DNA of 64,000 nucleotides, from contig NZ_BAGK01000113.1 of assembly GCF_000308795.1 (NCBI RefSeq), forward strand, positions 1 through 64,000. Reading direction: 5' to 3'. The notes under the pieces were generated by a model, which saw nothing but the letters and a program-made list of their open reading frames with translations, was not told the DNA's origin and ran no database searches. The stretch is from Nocardia thailandica NBRC 100428. GTDB taxonomy: Bacteria > Actinomycetota > Actinomycetes > Mycobacteriales > Mycobacteriaceae. Shown in pieces: positions 42,001-50,577 of the stretch; position 1 is the stretch's first letter; every line of letters starts with the position of its first letter. The position numbers and the translations under genes are program-made.

Positions 42001-43244
42001 GAGACCACCTCCGGCGCCCGCGCGGCGTCGAGGACCCGGACGGTGGGCAGCGGGATCACCAGGCGCGCGCCCCATTCCGAGACGTAGGCGAGCTGGGCGA
42101 CCAGCTCGGCCTCGAGATTCCAGGGCAGGAGAACCACCACGTCGGGGCGGTCCTCGGCCAGGAACTCCACCGGGGCGATCGGGATGCGGGTGCCCGGTGT
42201 GTAGCGGCCGTGCTTGTAGGGATTGCGGTCGACGGTGTAGGCGAGCAGGTCCGGTCGGATGCCGCAGTAGTTGAGCAGGGTGTTGCCCTTGCCGGGCGCG
42301 CCGTATCCGGCGACCCGCAGCCCGTCGGCGCGCGCGTCGAGCAGGAAGCGCAGCAGTTCGTGGCGCACCGACTCGGCCTTGTCGCGCAGCGCGCGATAGC
42401 CGTGGGGATCGTGCAGTCCCGCGGTGCGTTCCGCCGCGAGCACCGCCGCGACGCGGGGACCCGGCTCGTGTCCGGTGCCCGGGCGCGCCCAGATGCGCAG
42501 GGATCCGCCGTGGGTGGGCAGTTCCTCGACGTCGACCACCGTCAGGTCGCCGGTGGCCAGGGCGCGGATGGCGGTCGCCAGGGTGAAGTACTGGAAGTGC
42601 TCGTGGTAGATCGTGTCGAATTGGCCCTGGTCCAGCAGGTTCTTCGCGTGGTGGACCTCGAGGGAGAGGGTGCCGTCCTCGGCCAGCAGCGTACGCAGCG
42701 CGCGGGTGAAACCGAGCAGGTCCGGGACGTGGGCGTAGACGTTGTTGGCCACGACCAGGTCGGCGGGGCCATGGGTGGCGCGGATCGCGGTGGCCGAATC
42801 CTGGTCCAGGAAGGCGGTTTCGGTGGGCACGCCCTTGGCGCGCGCGGCCGCGCCGACGTTGGCCGACGGCTCGATGCCGAGGCACCGGATGCCCGCGGCT
42901 CCGACGTGCTGGAGCAGGTAGCCGTCGTTGCTGGCGACCTCGACCACGAACGACTCCGGGCCGAGCCGCAGCCGCCGGGTCGCCTCGTCGACGAAGCGTC
43001 GCGCGTGCTCGACCCAGCTGTCGGAGTAGGACGAGAAATAGGCGTATTCGGTGAAGATCGCGGGCGGCGCGACGAGTTCGGGCAGCTGCAGCAGGTGGCA
43101 GTCCCGGCACACCCGCAGGTGCAGCGGATAGGTGACCTCGGGTTCGTCGAGTGCCGATTCGGGGAGAAAACTCTCGCACGGGGGAGTCGCACCGAGATCC
43201 AGGACGGACGACAGCGACGAAGAATTGCACAGGCGGCACAACAA
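41997..43244 (-). CDS. Sugar C-methyltransferase (three-domain, SAM-dependent)
   Basis: About 415 residues with the layout of TylCIII/TcaB9-type sugar 3-C-methyltransferases: an N-terminal zinc domain (CRLCNSS...CRDC), a SAM domain with VVEVASNDGYLLQHV and NNVYAHVPDL, a HxxYH-like HEHFQYFT segment, and a C-terminal domain with GYGAPGKGNTLLNY. It likely C-methylates a keto-sugar nucleotide made by the next genes. I choose TTG 43244 (GAGGGA 9 bases upstream) because the frame upstream to ATG 43331 is AT-rich and not family-like. It is the first gene of the minus-strand operon. Confidence 0.87.
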   Translation of the reverse strand: MLCRLCNSSSLSSVLDLGATPPCESFLPESALDEPEVTYPLHLRVCRDCHLLQLPELVAPPAIFTEYAYFSSYSDSWVEHARRFVDEATRRLRLGPESFVVEVASNDGYLLQHVGAAGIRCLGIEPSANVGAAARAKGVPTETAFLDQDSATAIRATHGPADLVVANNVYAHVPDLLGFTRALRTLLAEDGTLSLEVHHAKNLLDQGQFDTIYHEHFQYFTLATAIRALATGDLTVVDVEELPTHGGSLRIWARPGTGHEPGPRVAAVLAAERTAGLHDPHGYRALRDKAESVRHELLRFLLDARADGLRVAGYGAPGKGNTLLNYCGIRPDLLAYTVDRNPYKHGRYTPGTRIPIAPVEFLAEDRPDVVVLLPWNLEAELVAQLAYVSEWGARLVIPLPTVRVLDAARAPEVVS

Positions 43245-43737
43245 CAGGGGGGCTCCCTCAAAAACCTCAGCGGCAGACCGAAAACAACGTGAGATCCCTG
43301 ACCCCCAGAAGATCCGGTCGAAACCATACAAGCTGTCAACGGGGCTCGCAACGCGAACTCGGCGGCCGAACCGGCGTCCCGGCCGTCACTAGCACGCCCG
43401 TGGCTAATTTCCGCCGAGCGGAAATTCCTGACCCCTGCGAACCATCCCGGTGACGAAATGGATGCTACTTGGACGATTGTCCTGGTACGCCCGTGCAAAC
43501 ACTGGTCGGCGGCCGCGACTGTTCGCAGAATCGCGCTGGTGGACACGGTGATTCCACCCGTCGGTAACATGTGATGTAGGCGACACGGGTGTAGCGTTTC
43601 GGCCCGATTCTGCGACACTTCGTGCATCAAAAGAGGATTTCGGCAAACCTTCAGCGATCCCTCGACGCGGCGCTGCGTTCGATTGCATCGACGACGCGTG
43701 CGAGCCGATCGAATTGCGGAAATCGGTGCACCACTCC
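43245..43737. promoter_or_regulatory. Divergent intergenic control region of the polysaccharide locus
   Basis: This 493-bp spacer separates the minus-strand operon from the initiating sugar transferase and is visibly less GC-rich than its surroundings. It has no credible gene. It contains a minus-strand TTGACA (43334-43339) about 90 bases before the proposed TTG start, the perfect inverted repeat at 43406-43426, and two direct copies of CCTGACCCC (43297-43305, 43427-43435). Promoters for both directions must lie here, but convincing -10 elements were not found. Confidence 0.6.
43406..43426. promoter_or_regulatory. Perfect 9-bp inverted repeat, putative operator
   Basis: AATTTCCGC, a 3-nt spacer CGA, then GCGGAAATT: perfect 9-bp arms. 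It sits about 160 bases upstream of the proposed first methyltransferase codon and 310 bases upstream of the sugar transferase ATG. Fully symmetric half-sites in a divergent promoter suggest a dimeric regulator. A short transcript hairpin is the alternative. Confidence 0.5.
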
Positions 43738-45204
43738 ATGACGTCGACAATTGATGCCGCTGCCGGCGACGTGCGCATTCCGTCGCTCGAGTTCCCCTCC
43801 GCATATCGCGGTCTGCGCCGGGCCCGGCTGGCCCGGCTGATCGCCGCGACCGACCTCGTCGCGATCACCGCGGGCGCGGTCGCCGGATTCACCGCGGAAT
43901 CCGGTCCGGGCACCTGGCAGCGATTCCTCGCCGGGCAGGCGTGGGTTCCGCTGGTACTCGCGCTCACCTGGTCGGCCGCGTTGGTCACCCACCGCACCCG
44001 CGCCACCCACATCATCGGCGCGGGCAAGGAGGAATACCGCCGCCTCGTCACGGCCACGTTCCAGGTGTTCGGCGCGGGCGCCATGATCGCGGGCGTGTGC
44101 CGATTCCACGGCGTGTTCCCCTATCTGGCGGTCGCGCTGCCCGTCGGCCTCGGCACGCTGATCCTGACCCGCTGGGTGTGGCGCGGCCTGCTCGACAACG
44201 GCCGCGGCGGCGCCTCGGTGCTCGTGGTGGGCAACACCGCCTCGGCGCGGGCGCTGGCCCGCGCCATCTCGCGGCCCGGCGGCGACGGCTACGTCGTGGT
44301 CGGTGCCGTGCTGCCCGACGACCCGTCGGTGGCGCTCGACCTGGGTGAACGCGCCGTGCCGGTGTTCGGCGGCCCCCGCGCGATCATCGGCGCGGCCCGG
44401 CGCACCGGCGCCGATTTCGTCGCGGTGGCCGGGTGGGACGGTCTCGACCCGCACGAATTGCGGCGCCTGGCCTGGGATCTCGAACCGCTGGGCGCCGAGC
44501 TCATCGTCGCGCCCGGCCTCGTCGAGGTCGCCCGCACCCGGCTGAGCAGCCGCACCGTGGCGGGCGTGCCCGTGCTGCACATCGGCAAACCGCGCTACGA
44601 CCTGGCCGCCTCCCACCTCAAGCGCCTGTTCGACGTGGCCTTCGCGCTGACCGCGCTGGTGCTGACCGCCCCGCTGATGGCGCTCGTCGCCGTCGCGGTG
44701 AAGGTCACCAGCGCGGGTCCGGTGCTGTATCGCGCGGAGCGAATCGGCCTGGACGGCAAGCCCTTCCGCATGACGAAGTTCCGCAGTATGACCACCGACG
44801 CCGATCGTCACGTGGAGGCGCTGATCGCCGCCGAGGGCGCGGGCGCCGGGTTCTTCAAGCTCAGGGACGACCCGCGCGTCACCGCCATCGGCCGGATCCT
44901 GCGCCGGTACAGCCTCGACGAGCTGCCGCAGTTCCTCGATGTCCTGCGCGGGGACATGAGCGTGGTCGGACCGCGCCCGCAGGTGTGGCGCGAGGTCTCC
45001 GGATACACCACAAGCACCCGGCGACGGCTGTTGGTGAAACCGGGCATCACGGGGCTGTGGCAGGTCAGCGGCCGCTCCGATCTCGCGCCCGAGCAGTCCT
45101 ACGACCTGGACCTGTCGTACGTCGAGAACTGGTCCATGCTGCTGGATCTGCGCATCCTCGCCCGGACCCTGGGCGTGGTCACCGCCGGCGACGGTGCCTA
45201 CTGA
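43738..45204 (+). CDS. Polyprenyl glycosylphosphotransferase (initiating sugar transferase)
   Basis: A 488-residue WbaP/CpsE-type enzyme that transfers a sugar-1-phosphate to the polyprenyl carrier, starting the repeat unit. The N-terminal half has about four hydrophobic helices and a cytoplasmic Rossmann-like region (ASVLVVGNTASARALARAIS). The catalytic C-terminus starts at SHLKRLFDVAFALTALVL and contains PVLYRAERIGLDGKPFRMTK, FRSMTTDAD, RRYSLDELPQFLDVLRGDMS, VGPRP and KPGITGLWQVSGRSDL. It is divergent from the assembly operon it serves. ATG 43738 is used; an upstream TTG in frame at 43714 is possible. Confidence 0.92.
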   Translation: MTSTIDAAAGDVRIPSLEFPSAYRGLRRARLARLIAATDLVAITAGAVAGFTAESGPGTWQRFLAGQAWVPLVLALTWSAALVTHRTRATHIIGAGKEEYRRLVTATFQVFGAGAMIAGVCRFHGVFPYLAVALPVGLGTLILTRWVWRGLLDNGRGGASVLVVGNTASARALARAISRPGGDGYVVVGAVLPDDPSVALDLGERAVPVFGGPRAIIGAARRTGADFVAVAGWDGLDPHELRRLAWDLEPLGAELIVAPGLVEVARTRLSSRTVAGVPVLHIGKPRYDLAASHLKRLFDVAFALTALVLTAPLMALVAVAVKVTSAGPVLYRAERIGLDGKPFRMTKFRSMTTDADRHVEALIAAEGAGAGFFKLRDDPRVTAIGRILRRYSLDELPQFLDVLRGDMSVVGPRPQVWREVSGYTTSTRRRLLVKPGITGLWQVSGRSDLAPEQSYDLDLSYVENWSMLLDLRILARTLGVVTAGDGAY

Positions 45205-45248
45205 GTCCTCCGCCCCCGCGTCGCGCGGGTCCGCCCCGTCCCGGCGGA

Positions 45249-46085
45249 TCAGCGCACGAGGCGCTCGAGCAGGCCCGCCGAACGGGTGAAGGTGGCGGGC
45301 ATCCAGCGTTTCGCCTGCCACAGCAGCTTGGCCTCGAGCTGCGGGACGACGTAGAGCTCGCCGCGATCGACCGCGGCGAGGGTGGCGCGGGCGATGGACT
45401 CCGGCGCGCGGCCGGTCCAGCGCAGCAGCACCGCGCCGAACCGCTCGGCCATCGCGTCCAGCGGCGAATCCTCGCGCAGGATCCCGGTACGCACGGCGGT
45501 CGGGCACAGGACGGTGACCCCCACGTCCGTGCCCGCGAGCTCGGCGGCGAGGGTCTCCGAGAGGGCGAGCACGCCCGCCTTGCTGACGTTGTAGGCCGCC
45601 ATCCGGGGCGCGGCACCGAACGCGGCGGCCGAGGCGACATTGACCACGGTGCCCCGCCCGGCCGCCCGCAGCAGCGGGGCGAACACGTGACAGCCGTGCA
45701 CCACGCCCCACAGGTTCACCGCGAGGGTGCGGTGCCAGTCGTCGAGGGTGAACTCGCCGACCGGCGGGCCGCCCGCGCCGATGCCCGCGTTGTTGATCAC
45801 CAGTGTGGGCGCGGCGCCGAACCAGTCCTGCGCGACCGCCGCCAGCGCGGTGACCTCGGTGGCGGCGGTGACGTCGCAGCGTGCGGCGAGGGCCTCGCCA
45901 CCCGCCCGCTCGACCAGGTCGGCGGTCTCGGCGGCACGGTCGGCGTCGAGATCGGAACACAGGACCCGGCCGCCGCGGCCGCCGAGCTCGACGGCGAAGG
46001 CGCGGCCGATGCCGCTGCCCGCGCCGGTGACCACGGCGTCGGCGCGGGCGGTCCGGCGCGGTCCGTGGAAGGGCAACAGTCGCAT
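45249..46085 (-). CDS. Short-chain dehydrogenase/reductase
   Basis: A 278-residue classical SDR with TGAGSGIG (NAD(P) loop), DLDAD (cofactor selection), NNAG, NVASAAAFG and YNVSK (catalytic Tyr/Lys). The C-terminal 60 residues (VVPQLEAKLLWQAKRWMPATF) resemble the acyl or ketoacyl reductases of mycolic-acid-bearing bacteria. It may reduce a lipid or carry out general detoxification; no partner is evident. Its stop faces the sugar transferase stop, 44 bases away. The ATG is preceded by GGGGAG. Confidence 0.88.
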   Translation of the reverse strand: MRLLPFHGPRRTARADAVVTGAGSGIGRAFAVELGGRGGRVLCSDLDADRAAETADLVERAGGEALAARCDVTAATEVTALAAVAQDWFGAAPTLVINNAGIGAGGPPVGEFTLDDWHRTLAVNLWGVVHGCHVFAPLLRAAGRGTVVNVASAAAFGAAPRMAAYNVSKAGVLALSETLAAELAGTDVGVTVLCPTAVRTGILREDSPLDAMAERFGAVLLRWTGRAPESIARATLAAVDRGELYVVPQLEAKLLWQAKRWMPATFTRSAGLLERLVR

Positions 46086-46262
46086 GGCAACTCCCCGGTT
46101 GGCTCGGGGCCGACCGCGTGGAGGTGGCGGACGCCACCGTCGGCCGCACCCGACACCCATCAGGCGCGCGGCGGCATGCTTCGTCAACCCCGGGCGGCCG
46201 GGCCCGGGTGCCCGCGTGCCGTGGTCGACCCGTCGGGTCGTGCGCCGCGGACCCGGCGCGGG

Positions 46263-46943
46263 CTACTGGTCGTCGAGCGTGGTCAGGCCGGTGCGGTAGG
46301 CGAGCACGACCAGCTGGGCGCGGTCGCGGGCGCCGAGTTTGGTCATGGCCCGGCCGACGTGGGTGCGGGCGGTGGCGGGGCTGAGGAACAGCGCCGCGCC
46401 GATCTCCTCGTTGCTCAGGCCGCGACCGACCAGGGACACCACCTCGCGTTCGCGCTCGGTCAGGACCGAGAGCCGGTCGGCGGCGGACTGCGCGGCCCGG
46501 CGCCGGGTGGTGAACTGGCCGATGAGGCGGCGGGTGACGCGCGGCGCGAGCAGGGCCTCGCCGGCCGCGATCACCCGGATCGCGTGCAGGAGTTCGGCGG
46601 GACCCGCGTCCTTGAGCAGGAATCCCCCCGCGCCTGCCTCGAGCGCGTCGAAGACGTTCTCGTCGGTGTCGTAGGTGGTCAGGATCAGCACCCTGACGGC
46701 CTCGAGCCCGGCGGTCGCCGCGATGCGCGCGGTCGCGCGGATCCCGTCGAGGCGAGGCATGCGGATGTCCATGAGCACCACGTCCGGACGGGTCGCCAGG
46801 GCCAGCTCGACCGCTTCCAGGCCGTCGGTGGCCTCGCCGACCACCGTGATGTCGTCCTCGAGGTCGAGCAGCACCCGGAATCCGGACCGCACGAGGCGTT
46901 CGTCGTCGGCGAGCAGGACCCTGATCGGGGCGGCGGGATTCAC
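46263..46943 (-). CDS. NarL/LuxR-family response regulator
   Basis: A 226-residue two-component regulator. Receiver: acidic pair D13-D14, phospho-acceptor D59 (LMDIRMP), Thr in LILTTYD and Lys in FLLKDAG. The C-terminal LuxR helix-turn-helix begins near residue 160: LTEREREVVSLVGRGLSNEEI followed by ATARTHVGR. The GTG start overlaps the histidine kinase stop by 4 nt. Target genes unknown; a repeated half-site upstream of the kinase gene (48226-48266) is a candidate binding site. The spacer 46086-46262 shows no gene. Confidence 0.93.
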   Translation of the reverse strand: MNPAAPIRVLLADDERLVRSGFRVLLDLEDDITVVGEATDGLEAVELALATRPDVVLMDIRMPRLDGIRATARIAATAGLEAVRVLILTTYDTDENVFDALEAGAGGFLLKDAGPAELLHAIRVIAAGEALLAPRVTRRLIGQFTTRRRAAQSAADRLSVLTEREREVVSLVGRGLSNEEIGAALFLSPATARTHVGRAMTKLGARDRAQLVVLAYRTGLTTLDDQ

Positions 46944-48157
46944 AGGGCGGCTCCGGCGGGGAGGAGGGGAAGGCGCGCGACGACGTCGAAACCGCCCTGC
47001 GCGCGATGCTCGGCGGACAGGTCGCCGCCGAGCAGACGGCACCGCTCCCGCATCCCGGTGATGCCGCGCCCGGAACCCTCGCCCCCGCGCAGGCCCTCGG
47101 TGGGCGCGTCGGGCCCGCTGTCGCTGACCCGCACGCGCAGGTCGGTCCCGGCGGTGTCCACGGCCACCGTCACCGCGGTCGGCCCGACGTGGCGGATCAC
47201 GTTGGTGATGGACTCCTGGACGATCCGGTAGGCGGCGCCGTCCACGGCGCTGGGCAGTTCCTCGGGCAGGCGGCCGCGTTCCACGGTGACCCGCAGTCCG
47301 GCATCGCGGGCCACCCCGAGGATCCGGTCCAGCTGGCCGAGGCCGGGTTCGGGCTCGCGGCGGTCGTCACCGCGCAGCACACCCAGGATCGAGCGCATCT
47401 CCTGCAGGGCACGCGAACTGGTCTGCTCGATGACGCGCAGCGTCTCGCGGGCCTGCTCGGGGCGCCGGTCGAGCACGTGGGCGGTGACCCCGGCCTGCAC
47501 GTTGATGATCGCGATGGCGTGGGCGACGGTGTCGTGCACCTCGCGGGCAATGCGCAGCCGTTCGGCGTCGACCCGCGCGCGGGCCTCCTCCTCCCGGTGC
47601 AACTCGGCCAGCAGGGCGCGCTGCTGGGCGTCGGCGGCGATGACGCGCCGCGAGCGCAGCGACAGCCCGAGGGTCAGGCTGATGACGGTCGCGCCGATAC
47701 GGAAGAACACCCAGCCGATCGCGACGGTGGGAGTGACGTCGGCGGCCGCGATCAGCCAGCCGAGGGCCAGGATCGCGGTCCCCGACGCGGCGATCAGCAC
47801 CGGCCGCCGCCCCGTGCCGTGCGCGGTCAGGGTGTAGGTGGCCACGAACAACGCCACGCACGAGAGCCGGTCGGGGAAGCCGAGTCCGAAGTAGACCAGG
47901 CTCAGCGCGCCGGTCGCGGCGAACACCGCCGCAGGCCACCGGCGCCGGAACACGAGCAGGGCGCCGCTGAGCGCCAGCAGGACGTAGGCGGTATGGCCGT
48001 AGTCGGTGACCGGCCGCGAAACCGCCTCCGCGCCGAGGGGATTGCCCGCGCTCTCCACCTGCACGCCGATCACGAACAGCGCGAGCGCCAGGTCGGGCAC
48101 CCACGCGGGCAGCCGCGCCGTCCACGCCCGCCACCGCGGCGGATTCGAGCCTCGCAT
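46940..48157 (-). CDS. NarL-type sensor histidine kinase
   Basis: A 405-residue HPK7-type kinase. The N-terminal half has about six hydrophobic helices with little extracytoplasmic sequence, the usual intramembrane-sensing layout. Phospho-acceptor H208 is in REVHDTVAHAIAIINVQAG. The ATPase part has YRIVQESITNVIRH (N box), VSDSGPDAP (G1) and GEGSGRGITGMRERC (G2). The partner is the downstream response regulator. It is divergent from a secreted lipase gene, which it may control. Confidence 0.92.
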   Translation of the reverse strand: MRGSNPPRWRAWTARLPAWVPDLALALFVIGVQVESAGNPLGAEAVSRPVTDYGHTAYVLLALSGALLVFRRRWPAAVFAATGALSLVYFGLGFPDRLSCVALFVATYTLTAHGTGRRPVLIAASGTAILALGWLIAAADVTPTVAIGWVFFRIGATVISLTLGLSLRSRRVIAADAQQRALLAELHREEEARARVDAERLRIAREVHDTVAHAIAIINVQAGVTAHVLDRRPEQARETLRVIEQTSSRALQEMRSILGVLRGDDRREPEPGLGQLDRILGVARDAGLRVTVERGRLPEELPSAVDGAAYRIVQESITNVIRHVGPTAVTVAVDTAGTDLRVRVSDSGPDAPTEGLRGGEGSGRGITGMRERCRLLGGDLSAEHRAQGGFDVVARLPLLPAGAAL

Positions 48158-48225
48158 GTCGTGATCGTAGGCGACCGCGCCCGGCGCGGGCATGCGCGCA
48201 CGAGCGCGCCTTCCGCGCGCCCCGA

Positions 48226-48266
48226 CGTAGCCGCGGGCGGCCCGGCTACGCCGGATCGCGTAGCCG
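48226..48266. promoter_or_regulatory. Three regularly spaced CGTAGCCG half-sites
   Basis: CGTAGCCG (48226-48233), its exact inverse CGGCTACG (48243-48250) and CGTAGCCG again (48259-48266) have starts 17 and 16 bases apart. They lie between the divergent histidine kinase (start 48157) and lipase (start 48352). The arrangement suggests cooperative binding of a dimeric regulator, plausibly the adjacent response regulator. Confidence 0.5.
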
Positions 48267-48351
48267 CGCACGGCGCTCGCCCGACGCGGCGCACCCGGTC
48301 CCGGCGCGACGATCGGTAGCCGGAACGCTCGTCCCCGAGAGAGGAAATGTC

Positions 48352-49500
48352 ATGCGCCACACCGCACTCGCCGCGCTCGTCGCCCTGGTCACGGCCACCG
48401 GGATCGGACCGGTCCTCGCCCAACCCGTCGGCAGCGCGGGACCCGGCACCGTGGTCTCCTCCCGCGAACTGACCGCCGCCGAACTCATCCCCGGCGCCGC
48501 GCGCGGCTACCGGGTGCTCTACCGCACGACCGGGCACAACGGGCAGCCGGAGGTGAGCGGTGCCAGCGTCTTCGTGCCCGCCGGCGCGGCGCCCGCAGGC
48601 GGGCGGGCGGTCGTGTCCTGGGCCCACGGCACCAGCGGCATGACGCAGGGGTGCGCGCCCAACCTCAACGGCGGGATCGCCGACACCTTCGACGAGACGC
48701 CGCACATGTCGACCTACCTCGCGCGCGGCTACGCCGTCACCGCCACCGACTACATCGGCCTCGGCGGGCCGGGCACCTACGAGTACCTCGCCTGGCGGGC
48801 GGCCGGACACGCGGTGCTCGACGCGGTCCGCGCGGGCGCGGCGGTCGACCCGACGCTGTCGCGCTCGTTCGTCGCGGCCGGGCACTCCATCGGCGGGCAG
48901 GCCGCGCTGGCGGCCTCCCGGCTGTGGACCGACTACGCACCCGACCTCGACCTGCGCGGCACGCTGGCCTACGGGCCGACCAGCAATGTGGTGGACGCGA
49001 TCACCGGCCTCGGCAGGCCGGAGACCCCGGCGCTGCCCGGACTCGACGGCCTGCACGCGCGCCTGGTCATGATCCTGTCCGGCCTCGACCACGCGCGGCC
49101 GGACCTGCGGGTCACCGACCGGCTGAGCGACCACGGGCGCGAGGTCCTCGGCATCGCGCGGGCCGGGGAGGCGTGCCTCGGCGAGTTGGAGGCCGCGGTC
49201 ACGGGGCAGGCGGTCGGGCGGTTGTTCGTGACGCCGCTGGCCGACCCGCCCCTGCCCGAGGCCCTCGCCGAGTACCTGACCGTGCCGACCGACGGCCACC
49301 AGCGGCCGGTTCTGTTGCTCCAGGGCGGCGTGGACAAGGTGCAGCCGCTGCCGACGACCGCGCTCCTGCAGGAACAGCTGCGGGCAGCCGGCGCCGACAG
49401 CACGCTGGCGGTCCATCCCTCGGCCGACCACTTCAGCGTGCTCGACGCGGCCGCGGCCGACGAGGGCGGCTTCCTCGACCGGGTACTGCCCGCGCGCTGA
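48352..49500 (+). CDS. Secreted lipase/esterase (LIP family)
   Basis: A 382-residue exported alpha/beta-hydrolase of the secretory lipase (LIP/CAL-A-like) type. A Sec signal peptide covers residues 1-23 (VLA-Q cleavage). The oxyanion-side WAHGTSG and YIGLGGPGTYEYL precede the nucleophile elbow AGHSIGG with Ser179. The acidic residue lies in GGVDKVQPLP and the His in PSADHFSVLD. Four Cys residues may form disulfides. It probably releases fatty acids from extracellular lipids. ATG follows GAGGAAA. The divergent two-component system may control it. Confidence 0.88.
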   Translation: MRHTALAALVALVTATGIGPVLAQPVGSAGPGTVVSSRELTAAELIPGAARGYRVLYRTTGHNGQPEVSGASVFVPAGAAPAGGRAVVSWAHGTSGMTQGCAPNLNGGIADTFDETPHMSTYLARGYAVTATDYIGLGGPGTYEYLAWRAAGHAVLDAVRAGAAVDPTLSRSFVAAGHSIGGQAALAASRLWTDYAPDLDLRGTLAYGPTSNVVDAITGLGRPETPALPGLDGLHARLVMILSGLDHARPDLRVTDRLSDHGREVLGIARAGEACLGELEAAVTGQAVGRLFVTPLADPPLPEALAEYLTVPTDGHQRPVLLLQGGVDKVQPLPTTALLQEQLRAAGADSTLAVHPSADHFSVLDAAAADEGGFLDRVLPAR

Positions 49501-49542
49501 GCGGGGTGTGCGGGGCCGTGACGGTCCCGCACACCGCCGTCG

Positions 49543-50577
49543 TCAGCGGAAGCGGACGTTGGTGGTCGCGAGCCCGAAGATCTTGCGGCCACCGGACTTC
49601 GCGACGATCGCGATGACCGCGCCGCGGGTCTCGGGATCGAGGGACTTGACCTTGCCGGTGAACTCGATCGCGCCGCCGGAGGTGGCGTCGACGACCGCGG
49701 TCTGCGACAGCCGCACCCCGTAGCGGGTCACGGCGCCCGGGTCGCCGGTCCAGCCGGAGACGAAGCCCGCGCCCATGCCCATGGTCAGCATGCCGTGCGC
49801 GATCACGTCGGGCAGCCCGGCCAGGCGGGCGATGGACGCGTCCCAGTGGATCGGGTTGTTGTCACCGGAGACACCGGCGTAGTTGACCAGGTCGCCGCGC
49901 GAGAGGTGCGCGTCGCGCAGCGGCAGTTCCATGCCGACGGACAGGTCCTCGAAGCCGAGCGTGGTGCCCGGGGTCCGGGCCGGGCTCGCGAGGCGCACCT
50001 CGCCCGCCGGGCGCAGCGGGGTCTCGCCCGGCTCGTCGGCCTCGGTCTCCCCGCGGCCGAAGACGTTGACGCCGTGCATCATCGAGTTCTGCACCGCCTC
50101 GGTGATGGCCGGGTCGACCTCCTCGCCGGTGATGCCCACGACGGTGGTGTGCATCGTGTGCACGGTCTCGCCCGCCTGGTCGGTGAAGGTGTTGGTGACC
50201 GTGATCAGGTCCTTGCCCGCGATGCGGCGCACCGAGGACAGCTCCACGTCGGTGATCAGGCGGTCGCCCGCGATGATCGGGCGGTGCTGTTCGAAGACCT
50301 GCTCGGTCTGCACGAACATGTCGTAGCCGACCACCACCGACTCGAACAGGTGCTTGTTGGCCGCCATCGCCGGAATCGAGACGAAGGTCAGCGGCGCGAC
50401 GAGCCCGGTGTGGCCGAGGGCGACCGCCGCGTCCTCCTCCCAGTGCGCCGGGTGGTAGTCCTGCACGGCGCGGGCGTACTCGCGGATCTTCTCCCGGCCG
50501 ACTTCATAGGTGTCGTCCAGCCGGTAGTAGTGGCCTACGCGTGACGCGAGCGCGGGGGCATCGACTGCCGTGGTCAT
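49543..50577 (-). CDS. hadAB: Fused HadA/HadB-type (3R)-hydroxyacyl-ACP dehydratase
   Basis: A 344-residue double hotdog protein. Residues 1-165 resemble HadA (FAS1-like dehydratase domain: YARAVQDYHPAHWEEDAA, APLTFVSIPAM). Residues about 195-344 resemble HadB, a MaoC hydratase with the catalytic YAGVSGDNNPIHWD Asp/His loop and GLPDVIAHGMLTMG. In mycobacteria HadA and HadB are separate and dehydrate 3-hydroxyacyl-ACPs in FAS-II for mycolic acids. Here they are one chain. Divergent from a thioesterase gene. No HadC or other FAS-II gene is adjacent. Confidence 0.87.
   Translation of the reverse strand: MTTAVDAPALASRVGHYYRLDDTYEVGREKIREYARAVQDYHPAHWEEDAAVALGHTGLVAPLTFVSIPAMAANKHLFESVVVGYDMFVQTEQVFEQHRPIIAGDRLITDVELSSVRRIAGKDLITVTNTFTDQAGETVHTMHTTVVGITGEEVDPAITEAVQNSMMHGVNVFGRGETEADEPGETPLRPAGEVRLASPARTPGTTLGFEDLSVGMELPLRDAHLSRGDLVNYAGVSGDNNPIHWDASIARLAGLPDVIAHGMLTMGMGAGFVSGWTGDPGAVTRYGVRLSQTAVVDATSGGAIEFTGKVKSLDPETRGAVIAIVAKSGGRKIFGLATTNVRFR

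Noticed and set aside
43245..43331. N-terminal extension of the C-methyltransferase to ATG 43331
   Set aside because: The extra 29 residues are not family-like, the DNA there is AT-richer, there is no ribosome site, and a TTGACA-like element sits just beyond it. TTG 43244 with GAGGGA is preferred, though not proven.
43714..43737. Upstream TTG start for the sugar transferase
   Set aside because: It adds only eight residues and has no clear ribosome site; ATG 43738 is the simpler choice.
43245..43737. Lower GC spacer as evidence of horizontal transfer of the polysaccharide locus
   Set aside because: The flanking genes have the same high GC as the rest of the window; a lower-GC promoter region alone is normal for actinobacteria.
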